From: Candidatus Obscuribacterales bacterium
GTDB taxonomy: Bacteria; Cyanobacteriota; Cyanobacteriia; RECH01
Length of the DNA stretch: 40,772 bases
Direction of reading: 5' to 3'
Assembly (NCBI GenBank): GCA_036703605.1
Contig: DATNRH010000502.1
Span: forward strand, 1 to 40,772
Made by a program: the position numbers and the translations under genes. The stretch's first letter is position 1. Each line of letters opens with the position of its first letter. Shown in pieces: positions 1 to 9,342 of this stretch. The notes beneath the pieces were generated by a model. It was not told where the DNA came from and ran no database searches. It was given only the letters and a program-made list of their open reading frames with translations.

Positions 1-75
1 CCTCGTCCATCTGAATCAAGCCATACCACTTCATGTCATCGAACTCAGGTTATTCAAGATCCGCAATAGAAAAGG

Positions 76-101
76 ACGGGCACCCACTGGGGAGCGCCCG
101 T
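76..101 (-). terminator. Probable terminator of ho1
   Basis: Read on the minus strand, ACGGGC and GCCCGT form a 6-bp stem that can be extended inward by G-U and G-C pairs. It is followed by CCTTTTCTATT, a T-rich run. It lies about 30 nt past the ho1 stop codon, as expected of a Rho-independent terminator. The pairing was done by eye. Confidence 0.55.
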
Positions 102-133
102 TCACCTCAAGATTTTGGGGATCAAGACAGAGA

Positions 134-880
134 CTACTCAGCCGTAGCCAGCTCATTTTCGCCGCGAGGACGGCGGCGGGTAAGAGTGTTGAACAGCATT
201 TGCCCGATCGCTTTCACCAAGTTGCCTTCCAGTTCCATGAACATTTTCATGTTCATACCGAAGGCGGCGTTGGCTTCATCCACGATTTGGTCGGCCATGT
301 CATCCGTAATGGGCAAAGCATCCAGGGATTGGCGATAGCTGACCTTGAACTCTTTTTCGTCAGGAATATCAGCAAATTCGTAGAACGCCGTGCCTTCTCC
401 ATTGTTCAAGTTCATGCCGCGCTGGGCAATTCCCTTGAGGATCTGACCGCCGGATAGATCACCGAGATAACGAGTATAGGATTGAGCAATTAACAATTCT
501 GGCTGGGTTGCAGACACTTCGCGGATGCGCTGCACATAGGCTTGGGCCGCAGGAGATGGAGCAACCTGCTCCCGCCAGTTGCTGCCATAGTAGTAGTGCA
601 AATCTTGCTCTAGGCTGGCTTTCCGCTCAAGTTCGGGAAAGTAAATTTTGGAGAGAATAGGATGCTCTTTGTGCTTCTCCAGCTCTTCTTCAATGGCAGA
701 GTAAACAAAGTACAGGTTGGCCACGAGTTTTCGATAGGAATTTTTCTCAACGACTCCCTTCAAAAAACATTTCACAAATCCCACGTTTTCTGCCATCGTG
801 TGGGACTTCTTGGTTCCTTCTTTTAACTTGGTGGCTAGATTACTGCTCACTTTTAACTTGGTGGCTAGATTACTGCTCAT
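134..880 (-). CDS. ho1: Heme oxygenase, biliverdin-producing
   Basis: Oxidatively opens heme to biliverdin IXa, CO and iron, probably with ferredoxin as reductant. This is the first step towards phycobilins and phytochrome chromophores. The protein has 248 residues from ATG880. The heme-ligand region GTKKSHTMAENVGF is present with the proximal His at 27, and the distal-helix motif GDLSGGQILKGIAQRGM is intact. ATG880 has an AGGA eight bases upstream. The N-terminus is odd: residues 2-10 (SSNLATKLK) are repeated as 12-20 because of a 30-bp tandem duplication, so a GTG at 850 is a second possible start. From that GTG the His would be residue 17, the position in ordinary cyanobacterial HO-1. The neighbour chlM belongs to the same pathway network. 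The family call is firm; which start is used is not. Confidence 0.96.
   Translation of the reverse strand: MSSNLATKLKVSSNLATKLKEGTKKSHTMAENVGFVKCFLKGVVEKNSYRKLVANLYFVYSAIEEELEKHKEHPILSKIYFPELERKASLEQDLHYYYGSNWREQVAPSPAAQAYVQRIREVSATQPELLIAQSYTRYLGDLSGGQILKGIAQRGMNLNNGEGTAFYEFADIPDEKEFKVSYRQSLDALPITDDMADQIVDEANAAFGMNMKMFMELEGNLVKAIGQMLFNTLTRRRPRGENELATAE
821..880 (-). repeat. 30-bp tandem duplication at the ho1 start
   Basis: Positions 821-850 and 851-880 are identical except for the last base (C against T). That single difference makes one copy begin GTG and the other ATG when read on the minus strand. Each copy encodes M/V-SSNLATKLK. The near identity, with no silent divergence, suggests a recent event. 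Confidence 0.95.
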
Positions 881-1007
881 GCTCAATATCCTAATGAACG
901 TCTCAATGCTGGGCTTTTATACGTCAGTCACCAAAATGCAACCCCTATCAGTGCTTACTGGGGTCAGCTACTGCGTGCATTCAAAAAAAAGCTGCCTAGA
1001 TTGTTAC

Positions 1008-1033
1008 GATAGTCCGATTGTATGAGGACTATC
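1008..1033. promoter_or_regulatory. Inverted repeat between ho1 and chlM
   Basis: GATAGTCC at 1008-1015 and GGACTATC at 1026-1033 form a perfect 8-bp inverted repeat with a 10-base spacer. It lies about 130 bp upstream of ho1 and downstream of chlM. It could be an operator for ho1 or a hairpin in the chlM 3' region. No T-run follows directly, so it is not a standard terminator. Role inferred only. Confidence 0.35.
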
Positions 1034-1093
1034 ATGAAAAAATTTTACGCAAGACCGGTGCCATCCTCACGGTTTTTCATGAGTTGTAACAAA

Positions 1094-1119
1094 CCTAGGA
1101 GAGCGATCGCTCTCCTAGG
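1094..1119. repeat. Perfect 26-bp palindrome centred on HIP1
   Basis: CCTAGGAGA precedes GCGATCGC and TCTCCTAGG follows it, giving a perfect 26-bp palindrome. It lies 70 bp past the chlM stop. It could act as a 3'-end hairpin for chlM, but only a short mixed GTTTGTT follows on the minus strand. Confidence 0.9.
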
Positions 1120-1189
1120 CATGACATGCTCGACATCAGTACTAGGCTCGACCCTGATCTCGGCCCAGAGGTTATGCATTCGGCCAGGC

Positions 1190-1891
1190 TCAGGCGCGAG
1201 TCACTTCCAGCAGCCGCGAGAAGTAAAACCGGGTCTTGGTCATGGCATTGCGCTGCACCGTCCAGCCATTGCGCTCAAGGGCAGCCACTACATCAGTCTC
1301 ACGGTGCAGGTAGGCACGGGTGGCTTTGCTGGGGCCAGGGAAAAAGTCGCCCACTTTTTTCAGCAAACTGTAGGCCGTCGTTTTGGGCGCAAAGCTAAGA
1401 ATGAGACGAGATTCTGCCAGGCTGCTAAGATGGGCAATCATATCCGCCGACTTGTCATCGGGGTAGTGGATCAAGACATCTAGGCAAATAACTGTGTGGT
1501 ATTTGCCCGATAGGCTTTCTAGATCTTGAGCCATGAAGCTGGGGTTATCGCGCTGATTGAGGGTAGCGATCGCCCGCACCTGAGCCTCTCCCACCATCTT
1601 GTCCGAGATGTCGCTGGCATAGACCCGCGCCCCCCGTTGGGCCAGGGGAATGCTAAGACTACCCACTCCACAACCCGCATCACAGATGGATAGACCGGGA
1701 AGATTTTGGTCAGCATCAAGCCAGGTGAGCACCGTATCAATGGTTTTTTGATGACCCGTGCGAATATCAAGCTGAACGGTATTGACCTGGCCGTTGCCAT
1801 AAATGCGTCGCCAGCGATCAAATCCGGTTTCGTTAAAGTATTCCCGAACAATGGTTTTATCGTCGTTCTTCGGATTGGTAGCTAGGCTCAT
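1190..1891 (-). CDS. chlM: Mg-protoporphyrin IX O-methyltransferase
   Basis: Transfers a methyl group from S-adenosylmethionine to the C13 propionate of Mg-protoporphyrin IX, an early chlorophyll-specific step (family BchM/ChlM). The protein is 233 residues, the usual length. The SAM-binding motif DAGCGVGSLS is at residues 71-80 and is followed by the acidic segment VYASDIS. The N-terminal KTIVREYFNETGFDRWRRIYG matches the family. The ATG at 1891 has no strong ribosome binding site. It lies on the same strand as ho1 with about 310 bp between them, which includes two palindromes, so the two may be transcribed separately. Methyl supply links it loosely to metH further along. Confidence 0.95.
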   Translation of the reverse strand: MSLATNPKNDDKTIVREYFNETGFDRWRRIYGNGQVNTVQLDIRTGHQKTIDTVLTWLDADQNLPGLSICDAGCGVGSLSIPLAQRGARVYASDISDKMVGEAQVRAIATLNQRDNPSFMAQDLESLSGKYHTVICLDVLIHYPDDKSADMIAHLSSLAESRLILSFAPKTTAYSLLKKVGDFFPGPSKATRAYLHRETDVVAALERNGWTVQRNAMTKTRFYFSRLLEVTRA

Positions 1892-2066
1892 AGAAGTTTA
1901 GGATGCCGTACGTCTTGGGCAGAAATGTCAACGAGAATGAGGGCGATCGCACTCGAAGCTGCTGAATGGAGATCCAGCTAGAAGGCGACCGCTCTCCTAC
2001 AGTTTAAGGACTATGCTGATCGTAATAGGTATCGGCGACGTTACAAACTCTGGATATGAGTCCAGC

Positions 2067-3803
2067 TTAGAAATTGGGATCTAGCAAGGTAGGCCGTTCA
2101 ATGCAGTCTGCTACCTCCTCGGTGGGTACAGGTGGGCTGCAAATGTAGCCTTGGATCGCGTAGCAGCCGTGTTTTTTGAGGAATGAAAGCTGGTCGCGGG
2201 TTTCCACGCCTTCGGCAATCACCTTCAAATTTAAGCTTTGGGCCATGGCAATAATGGCAGTGGTAATAGCAGCATCCTGCTTATCCTCAATAATTCGGCA
2301 GACAAAAGATTGGTCAATTTTCAGCAGCGTGATCGGCAGCCGCTTCAGGTTGCTCAAGGAAGAATAACCCGTACCAAAGTCATCCACCGCAATCCCCACC
2401 CCCATATCTCGCAACTGGTTGAGGGTTTGCACCGCATCATCAATATTTTCCATCAAGCTGGTTTCGGTTAGCTCCAGCATGAGGCAGGTGGGATCGAGCT
2501 GGGTTTCTTGAAGCACCTGGGTAATGTGATGCACCAAGTTGGTGTGCTTGAATTGGCGGGCAGAGAGATTGATGGAAATTTTTAAGGTCGCTAAGGATCG
2601 ATCTTGCCAAACCTTCAACTGAGAGACTGCCGTAGACAGCACCCATTCGCCAATTGGGGTCATCAAACCCATATCTTCGGCAACCACCATAAAATCTGCG
2701 GGCAGTAAGAGCCCCCGAGTGGGGTGATTCCAGCGCAGCAGGGCTTCTAGCCCCAGCAACCGCCCGGTAATCACATTAACTTGGGGTTGATAATACAGCT
2801 CAAACTCTAGTTCAGCGATCGCCCTCTGGAGGTCTAGCTCCAACTGGCGACGATCTTGATCCATCTGGGTCATAGCTGGATCATAGATTTGATACCCCTG
2901 GCTCCCCTTCTGCTGCCCCCAATGCTCGGCGGTTTCTGCCCGAGGCAAGAGGGCATCCGGCGTTTCGCCATGCTCAGGATAGAGGGCTGCACCGAGATTG
3001 ACCCGAATATTGAGAAGATGATCGCCCAACTCATAGGGCTGTTGAAGCTGGTCAATCAAGTGCTGAGCCAACACGCCCACATCTTCCGGCACTAAAATAT
3101 CTGCCCAGACCACACAAAACTCATTGCCCCCGAGGCGAGCAACAATGCGATCGCTCCCGGCTATGTTCAGTAAGCGATCGCCAACTGCCTTCAGCAGCAT
3201 GTCCCCCACCGATTGACCATAGAGGCTATTCACATCGCGAAACCGACGAATGTTGACACAAAACACCGCCACGATGGTAGAGCTACGTTGCTGTTTGAGG
3301 GGACGCAGCAATTCGTTGAGACGATGGCGCAGCAAAATCCGGTTGGGTAAATTGGTCAGCGGGTCGCTGTAGGCCACCTGGCTCAAGTTCGCCACCGTTC
3401 GCTTCATTTCATTCACGTAGGGATCGGTGACACTGGCCTTTTTCGACAGACGAGCCGTAATCGCCTGCAGCAACTCGGCACTTGTAAACGGCTTCGTTAA
3501 GTAATCATCTGCGCCCAGGATCATACCCTGGCGCATATCAGAGCGATCGGCCTTAGCGCTCAAAAAAATAAAAGGAATGATAGCAGTTTCAGCATCATCC
3601 GATAGCTCTCGAAACACTCCATAGCCATCGAGCAGCGGCATCATAATGTCACAAATAATTAAATCCGGCAGATAGCTCCTAGCCGCTTCTACGCCAGCCT
3701 GACCATCGCCTGCCTCAATAACCTGAAAATTTCCATAGTGTAAAATTCGCGCAATATTCGAGCGAATTGCTTGTTCGTCTTCAATAACTAAAATTGTTTT
3801 CAT
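2067..3803 (-). CDS. Response regulator with REC, GGDEF and EAL domains
   Basis: A cyclic-di-GMP signalling protein of 578 residues from ATG3803, which is preceded by GAGGGA. The reading frame extends upstream to a TTG, but the MKTILVIEDE start is typical of receiver domains. REC spans about 1-120 with the phosphoacceptor Asp52 in ICDIMMP. GGDEF spans about 145-300, with the signature degenerate as GGNEF, so cyclase activity is doubtful. EAL spans about 315-565 with EALLRW, the ELTET segment, DDFGTGYSS and AEGVET all present, so phosphodiesterase activity is likely. No histidine kinase lies nearby. A second receiver protein follows upstream on the same strand. The likely role is phosphorylation-controlled breakdown of cyclic-di-GMP; this is inference from motifs. 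Confidence 0.92.
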   Translation of the reverse strand: MKTILVIEDEQAIRSNIARILHYGNFQVIEAGDGQAGVEAARSYLPDLIICDIMMPLLDGYGVFRELSDDAETAIIPFIFLSAKADRSDMRQGMILGADDYLTKPFTSAELLQAITARLSKKASVTDPYVNEMKRTVANLSQVAYSDPLTNLPNRILLRHRLNELLRPLKQQRSSTIVAVFCVNIRRFRDVNSLYGQSVGDMLLKAVGDRLLNIAGSDRIVARLGGNEFCVVWADILVPEDVGVLAQHLIDQLQQPYELGDHLLNIRVNLGAALYPEHGETPDALLPRAETAEHWGQQKGSQGYQIYDPAMTQMDQDRRQLELDLQRAIAELEFELYYQPQVNVITGRLLGLEALLRWNHPTRGLLLPADFMVVAEDMGLMTPIGEWVLSTAVSQLKVWQDRSLATLKISINLSARQFKHTNLVHHITQVLQETQLDPTCLMLELTETSLMENIDDAVQTLNQLRDMGVGIAVDDFGTGYSSLSNLKRLPITLLKIDQSFVCRIIEDKQDAAITTAIIAMAQSLNLKVIAEGVETRDQLSFLKKHGCYAIQGYICSPPVPTEEVADCIERPTLLDPNF

Positions 3804-4407
3804 CAGATCCCTCAATCATGGGCATAACAGATTTAGCGCGTCTAGTGAGCCACACCGATGACTAGCTATAGGAGGTGACAGCAACCCATCGGTGATTGAC
3901 TCAGCTAGGTCATACCGCTTCATCGCTTCATTCATGAACTATCCGTCCAACGTGACATCGTTCATTGTTCTGAAGCGCAACAGAGTCTGGGGCAATGGAG
4001 TACCTGGGGACGATAGATACCAAGTAAAGACATAAATCTATGCATATCTTCATACATGTCCTGGTTATCCCGGAACATCTATGCGTAAGCTGCATACTAA
4101 CTATCGGACTAACTAGCGGACTGATCATCGGTCTGGTTGCCCCAACCGATTGATACGTGAGCTTGCCGACCTCCTTCAATCCTAATCTGCAAGCAGCAGG
4201 TCTGACAGAACAGCACCATGGGTTGGCTTCTCAGAGGAGGAGCCTCAGGCAACCGAAGGTGAGTCTTGATCGTGGCGGTGTTTTGAGCGGCTTAAAAACC
4301 GCTTGGTTGGCCAGCTAAACGCATGATGATTGGCAGATATCCCGTGGATCGGTTGTCCTGCAAACACACCATATCAATCACTGGATAGCATTTTGCCTGA
4401 CTATAAA
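3804..4407. other. Gene-free stretch between two response regulators
   Basis: I see no convincing gene in these 604 bp. It holds an 8-bp inverted repeat, CACCGATG at 3853-3860 and CATCGGTG at 3887-3894, and the 12-bp tandem repeat listed separately. The promoter of the REC-GGDEF-EAL gene should lie here, but no clear -35/-10 pair stands out. Confidence 0.5.
4097..4132. repeat. Three imperfect 12-bp tandem copies
   Basis: CTAACTATCGGA, CTAACTAGCGGA and CTGATCATCGGT lie head to tail. The first two differ at one base; the third differs at four or five. No gene covers the array. Confidence 0.8.
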
Positions 4408-5025
4408 TTACTGTAACTTTTTGCGAACAAACGATACGAGCTGCGTCACCTGTTTCTTGAGGGTATTCACTTCGCTTTGGAGGTGAGCATTATGGGTTTG
4501 CAGGGTTTTAATGTCTGCCCGGAGGCTTTCCAGCAGATGATGGGCCTCATCGGGTGGGCTAGGCTGAGCCTCAACGGCTGGAGTAAGGCGGGACGTCTGT
4601 CCATTGCTGTCTGCTACTGCCGCCACCATGGGTCTGGCATGGCGACGGTCTTTGGCCTTGATCATGGCGGCCTTGATGGCTTTCATGAGCACGGGTGCAT
4701 CAAAGGGCTTACTCAAAAACTCAAAATAGTCAAACAGTTCTGGTACGGCGGCGACTACATCCTCCTTTCGCCCCGACATCATGACCACAGGGATGCGACA
4801 CAGGACGGCATCTTTCTGCATCCGCTGCACCACCTCCCAACCGTTCATATTGGGCATAAAGAAGTCGATGACCACTAAGCTAGGCTGTTCCTGCTGAATC
4901 ACATCGATTCCTTCTGCCCCATCCTTGGCTTCAAACACTTCGAAATTGCCCTGAGGCAGCATGTCTCGAACTTGCATCCGGATGATGCGGCTATCGTCAA
5001 CAATTACAATTTTTTGCCTGGCCAT
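4408..5025 (-). CDS. Response regulator with C-terminal coiled coil
   Basis: Receiver protein of 205 residues. REC is at about 4-125, with the acidic pair D10-D11, the phosphoacceptor Asp54 in VVIDFFMPNMNG and the conserved Lys in LSKPF. There is no DNA-binding or enzymatic output domain. A charged, proline-containing linker (about 128-160) leads to a heptad-like helix (about 163-203; LLESLRADIKTLQTHNAHLQ and onward), which suggests dimerisation or a partner-binding output. ATG5025 was chosen because MARQKIVIVDDS starts the receiver fold directly. It lies upstream of the REC-GGDEF-EAL gene on the same strand, but 604 bp separate them, so an operon is uncertain. No cognate kinase is visible and the output partner is unknown. 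Confidence 0.9.
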   Translation of the reverse strand: MARQKIVIVDDSRIIRMQVRDMLPQGNFEVFEAKDGAEGIDVIQQEQPSLVVIDFFMPNMNGWEVVQRMQKDAVLCRIPVVMMSGRKEDVVAAVPELFDYFEFLSKPFDAPVLMKAIKAAMIKAKDRRHARPMVAAVADSNGQTSRLTPAVEAQPSPPDEAHHLLESLRADIKTLQTHNAHLQSEVNTLKKQVTQLVSFVRKKLQ

Positions 5026-5686
5026 AGCAACTGGTAGTCAGTGGTGAGGACGGAATCAAACAATACCCAAGTCACAGCAGGTCATATCAGCCGTCAAGAT
5101 GGGGTAGGTCAACGGTGCCAACAGGATCGAGAACACTAGGGGGAAGACTATCCGCCTAGGTCAACAGTTCCGTGATGGGTGTGCTGCAAAACTTGAGGTT
5201 CTCCCCCCATGGTTCGTATGGGAGGTCTGTGTGTAGATGTCAGGTTGATCCATGTCTTCTCTCGGCGACTGCCGCAACACGGCGAGAGACATCTGTAGGC
5301 TAACGCAGACCAAGGTCTAACCGCTGATCCTACAGTTCTACCCTATTTATTTCACCCTAGACCGGATTGAATCCGGAGATCACCCCGCTATTTAGTCTGC
5401 CCCAATGGTTAGTATTTATTTTCATCTTGGTTAAGCGGTTTGGACAAGATGGCAGCGATCGCCCTCCAGCCACACCTCAGCTAACTCTTTTCAGGCAACT
5501 CATTTCAGGCAACTCCTCTTAAGCAATTGTATTGACTGTCCGAGTATTGGCATACTGATAGAAACAGACATTGCACAGCCCGAACCCTTGGTTCCCCTCC
5601 TGCTGCCGATGGGTATGCATTCAGGAGGGGCGATCGCTTTGGGCTCTGCATTCACGCCTAGACCTAGTTGTAGACCGACGTTGACC
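5026..5686. other. Gene-free stretch between a response regulator and metH
   Basis: These 661 bp separate divergent genes and should hold both promoters. The direct repeat TAGGTCAAC occurs at 5105-5113 and 5157-5165. A strongly structured section lies at 5203-5376 (listed separately). One HIP1 site lies in 5455-5465 and another in 5628-5640. No start codon upstream of ATG5687 gives a better metH N-terminus. Confidence 0.5.
5203..5376. ncRNA. Candidate structured RNA or leader upstream of metH
   Basis: By eye on the plus strand: CCCAT/ATGGG hairpin near 5203-5223; outer stem GGTCTGTG (5224-5231) with CGCAGACC (5304-5311), 8 bp including one G-U; inner hairpin built from ATGTC/GACAT, TCTC/GAGA and GCCG/CGGC at 5252-5292; an alternative 7-bp stem CTGTAGG (5293-5299) with CCTACAG (5329-5335); and hairpin CCGGAT-TGA-ATCCGG at 5362-5376. 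The alternative stem encloses one arm of the outer stem, so the two compete. I cannot match it to a known riboswitch; there is no recognisable B12 box. It ends about 310 bp before metH, and the opposite strand faces a response regulator, so either gene or an independent RNA could own it. Confidence 0.35.
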
Positions 5687-8600
5687 ATGACCTCTGCTTT
5701 TCTCGATCGTCTTCATCACCCCAGTCGTCCCGTGATTGTGTTTGACGGAGCCATGGGGACGTCTTTACAGGCACAAAACTTGACCGCCGCAGACTTTGGT
5801 GGACCAGAGTATGAAGGCTGCAACGAATATTTGGTGATCACGGCTCCGGAGGCCGTGCGCAAAGTCCATGCAGACTTTTTGGCAGCCGGGGCCGATGTGA
5901 TTGAGACCGATACCTTTGGCGGTACGTCGATTGTCCTGGCTGAATACGACTTGGGCGATCGCGCCTATGAGCTCAACAAAACGGCAGCGGCATTGGCAAA
6001 ATCGGTGACGGCCGACTTTGCCACCCCCGACAAGCCGCGATTTGTGGCCGGATCCATCGGGCCAGGCACCAAACTACCAACCCTGGGGCATATTGACTAC
6101 GACACCCTCAAAGATGCCTTTGTGGAGCAGGTGGAGGGCTTATTGGATGGTGGGGTAGATCTGTTTATTGTGGAAACCTGTCAGGATGTGCTGCAAATTA
6201 AGGCGGCGCTGAATGCCATCGAGCAGGTGTTTCAAGCGAAGGGCGATCGCCGGCCGGTGATGGTATCGGTGACCATGGAAGTAACGGGCACCATGCTGGT
6301 GGGCTCGGATATCAGCGCCGTGCTAACCATTTTAGAACCCTATCCCATCGACATTTTGGGGCTCAACTGCGCCACCGGCCCCGACCGCATGATGGAGCAT
6401 ATCAAATATCTCTGCGAACAGTCGCCCTTTGTGGTGTCCTGCATTCCCAACGCGGGGCTGCCGGAAAATGTCGGCGGGCACGCCCACTACAAGCTGACGC
6501 CGATGGAATTGCGCATGGCCCTGACTCGCTTTGTGGAAGATTGGGGAGTGCAGGTGGTGGGCGGCTGCTGCGGCACCCGGCCGGATCACATTGCCCAGCT
6601 ATCGGAACTGGCGACCCAGTTCGCACCCAAACCCCGCGACGTGCGGCAGGCGATCGTGCCTCGGCTACCGCTGCACTACACCCCCGCTGCCGCTTCTATC
6701 TACTCGGCCCAGCCCTATGACCAAGACAACTCCTTCTTAATCATTGGCGAACGCCTCAACGCCAGCGGCTCGAAGAAATGCCGCACCTTGCTGAATGAGG
6801 AAGACTGGGATGGTCTTGTGGCCTTGGCTAAATCCCAGGTGAAGGAAGGGGCCCATGTTCTAGATGTGAACGTCGATTATGTCGGTCGAGATGGCGTCAA
6901 GGATATGCATAACCTGGTGTCGCGCCTGGTGACCAATGCCACGCTGCCCCTGATGCTCGACTCCACGGAATGGCAAAAGATGGAAGCGGGGCTGAAGGTG
7001 GCCGGCGGCAAATGTTTGCTCAACTCCACCAACTATGAGGATGGAGAAGAGCGCTTCCTGAAAGTGCTAGAGCTCGCCAAGCAATACGGTGCAGGCGTGG
7101 TGATCGGCACCATTGACGAAGAGGGCATGGCGCGCACGGCCGAACGCAAGTTTGCCATCGCTCAGCGAGCCTATCGCGATGTTCTAGACTTTGGCATTCC
7201 TGCCCATGAAATTTTCTACGATCCCCTGGCGCTGCCGATTTCCACCGGGATCGAAGAGGATCGGGCCAATGGTAAAGCAACCCTGGAGGCGATCGCCCAG
7301 ATCCGCCAAAACCTTCCCGGCGTCCACATTGTGCTGGGTATCTCCAACATTTCCTTTGGGCTTAACCCGGCTGCCCGAGTCGCGCTCAACTCCATGTTCC
7401 TGCACCTAGCCATGGAGGTGGGGCTGGACGCTGCCATTGTCAGCGCCTCCAAGATTCTGCCCTTGGCTAAGATTGATCCCCACCATCAAACCGTCTGCCG
7501 ACAGCTAATCTTTGATGAACGACAGTTTGAGGGCGATGTCTGCACCTACGATCCCCTCACGGAACTCACCCAGTTGTTTGAAGGAGCCACCACCAAGCGC
7601 GATCGCTCCCAAGACAAAACCCTGCCCATTGAAGAACAGCTCAAACAACACATTATTGATGGTGAACGCATTGGTCTAGAAGACGCCCTTGCCCAGGCCC
7701 TAAACCACTATGCGCCCCTAGAGATCATTAATACCTTCCTCCTTGATGGCATGAAAGTGGTGGGAGACCTCTTCGGCTCTGGGCAGATGCAGCTTCCCTT
7801 TGTGCTGCAATCGGCTGAAACCATGAAGGCGGCCGTGGCCTACCTAGAGCCGTTTATGGACAAAGAAGCCTCTGACCAAAATACCGGCAAGGGCACCGTG
7901 ATCATTGCCACCGTCAAGGGCGACGTTCACGACATTGGCAAAAACCTTGTGGATATCATCCTATCCAACAACGGCTATCGGGTGATTAACCTCGGCATCA
8001 AACAGCCGGTTGACAGCATTATCGACGCCTACGAAACCCATCGCGCCGACTGTATCGCCATGAGCGGCCTGCTGGTGAAATCAACGGCGTTTATGAAGGA
8101 GAACCTAGAAACCTTCAAAGAACGTGGCATCACAGTGCCGGTGATTCTGGGCGGTGCGGCTCTGACGCCGAAATTTGTCTATGAAGATTGCCAAAATGCC
8201 TATAACGGTCGGGTGATTTATGGCAAGGATGCCTTTGCCGACCTGCATTTCATGGATAAGCTTATGCCGGCCAAGGGGCAGGGAGAGTGGGATGATCGCC
8301 AAGGGTTCTTGACGGAGGCGGCCGATCTACCCTTAGATGGCGTGGCGACGACAGGGGCTCCGGTTGAGGAAAGCAACGACGTTGACTCCCAACCCGTGGA
8401 CGAACCCGCTAATACCGAACGATCAGAAGCGATCGCCCTAGATATTCCTCGCCCCACCCCGCCTTTCTGGGGAACCCAAGTGCTGAATCCTGCCGATATT
8501 CCCATGGACGAAGTGCTGTGGTATCTCGACCTGCAGGCCTTGGTGGCAGGGCAGTGGCAGTTCCGTAAACCCAAGGGGCAGTCTCGGGAAGACTACGACG

Positions 8601-9265
8601 CCTTCCTCGCCGAGAAGGTTTATCCCATCCTCGACCATTGGAAGCAAAAGATCCTCGACGAAGACCTGCTGCAACCCCAGATCGTCTACGGCTATTTCCC
8701 CTGCCAGTCCGATGGCAATGCCCTGCATCTCTACAATCCCGATCATCCCACCGAGACAGCCGACAAGCCCCTGGCCACCTTCCAGTTTCCTCGGCAGCGA
8801 TCGCTGCGGCGGTTGTGCATTGCCGACTTCTTTGCGCCGGTAGACTCCGGGCAGATCGACGTGTTTCCCATGCAGGCGGTGACGGTGGGCGAACGCGCAA
8901 CAGCCTATGCCAAGCAGTTGTTTGACAGCAACCAATATACCGACTACCTCTATTTCCATGGGCTAGCGGTACAGGTCGCCGAAGCCTTGGCCGAATGGAC
9001 CCATGCTCGCATTCGGAGGGAATTGGGTATTGGAGCAGAGGATCCTACGACGATTCGTGATGTGCTGGCCCAGCGCTATCAAGGATCACGTTACAGCTTT
9101 GGCTACCCCGCCTGCCCCAATATGCAGGATCAGTATGTGCTGCTGGAACTGTTGGACACGCAGCGCATTCAGTTACATATGGACGAAAGTGAACAACTCT
9201 ACCCAGAGCAGTCCACCACAGCGATTATTGCCTACCATCCTCAAGCCAAATACTTTAGCGCTTAA
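5687..9265 (+). CDS. metH: Cobalamin-dependent methionine synthase
   Basis: Transfers the methyl group of 5-methyltetrahydrofolate to homocysteine through a methylcobalamin intermediate. The 1192-residue protein has all four modules. Homocysteine domain, about 1-325, with zinc ligands Cys228 (NCATGP) and Cys294-Cys295 (GGCCGT). Pterin domain, about 350-630 ([15 protein letters not shown]). B12 cap and cobalamin domain, about 650-880, with the cobalt-coordinating His748 in GDVHDIGKN. Reactivation domain, about 920-1190, with the AdoMet-binding RYSFGYP (Arg1135-Tyr1140). An acidic, Pro/Thr-rich linker joins the last two, and a HIP1 site encodes part of it (SEAIAL). The frame is open further upstream, but ATG5687 (MTSAFLDRL) gives the usual N-terminus. 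It appears monocistronic. Confidence 0.97.
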   Translation: MTSAFLDRLHHPSRPVIVFDGAMGTSLQAQNLTAADFGGPEYEGCNEYLVITAPEAVRKVHADFLAAGADVIETDTFGGTSIVLAEYDLGDRAYELNKTAAALAKSVTADFATPDKPRFVAGSIGPGTKLPTLGHIDYDTLKDAFVEQVEGLLDGGVDLFIVETCQDVLQIKAALNAIEQVFQAKGDRRPVMVSVTMEVTGTMLVGSDISAVLTILEPYPIDILGLNCATGPDRMMEHIKYLCEQSPFVVSCIPNAGLPENVGGHAHYKLTPMELRMALTRFVEDWGVQVVGGCCGTRPDHIAQLSELATQFAPKPRDVRQAIVPRLPLHYTPAAASIYSAQPYDQDNSFLIIGERLNASGSKKCRTLLNEEDWDGLVALAKSQVKEGAHVLDVNVDYVGRDGVKDMHNLVSRLVTNATLPLMLDSTEWQKMEAGLKVAGGKCLLNSTNYEDGEERFLKVLELAKQYGAGVVIGTIDEEGMARTAERKFAIAQRAYRDVLDFGIPAHEIFYDPLALPISTGIEEDRANGKATLEAIAQIRQNLPGVHIVLGISNISFGLNPAARVALNSMFLHLAMEVGLDAAIVSASKILPLAKIDPHHQTVCRQLIFDERQFEGDVCTYDPLTELTQLFEGATTKRDRSQDKTLPIEEQLKQHIIDGERIGLEDALAQALNHYAPLEIINTFLLDGMKVVGDLFGSGQMQLPFVLQSAETMKAAVAYLEPFMDKEASDQNTGKGTVIIATVKGDVHDIGKNLVDIILSNNGYRVINLGIKQPVDSIIDAYETHRADCIAMSGLLVKSTAFMKENLETFKERGITVPVILGGAALTPKFVYEDCQNAYNGRVIYGKDAFADLHFMDKLMPAKGQGEWDDRQGFLTEAADLPLDGVATTGAPVEESNDVDSQPVDEPANTERSEAIALDIPRPTPPFWGTQVLNPADIPMDEVLWYLDLQALVAGQWQFRKPKGQSREDYDAFLAEKVYPILDHWKQKILDEDLLQPQIVYGYFPCQSDGNALHLYNPDHPTETADKPLATFQFPRQRSLRRLCIADFFAPVDSGQIDVFPMQAVTVGERATAYAKQLFDSNQYTDYLYFHGLAVQVAEALAEWTHARIRRELGIGAEDPTTIRDVLAQRYQGSRYSFGYPACPNMQDQYVLLELLDTQRIQLHMDESEQLYPEQSTTAIIAYHPQAKYFSA

Positions 9266-9342
9266 GGTTTCTCGCCTAAGGGGGATGCTCGGCGCTTGTC
9301 TATGTGCTGGTATGGGCTGGGGAACAGTCTAGATCGTGAACG

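Noticed and set aside
1022-1483. 153-codon open frame on the plus strand across the chlM 3' end
   Set aside because: It overlaps a clear methyltransferase on the other strand and has no recognisable domain.
3928-4179. 83-codon open frame on the minus strand in the gap between the response regulators
   Set aside because: It starts at TTG with no family resemblance, and its internal SPLVSPIVS repeat simply follows the 12-bp DNA repeat.
5026-5686. Cobalamin riboswitch upstream of metH
   Set aside because: The conserved B12-box sequence is not seen; only a generic structured candidate is reported.
8438-8959. 173-codon open frame on the minus strand inside metH
   Set aside because: It overlaps the linker and reactivation domain of metH, whose motifs are intact; GC-rich codon use produces such shadows.
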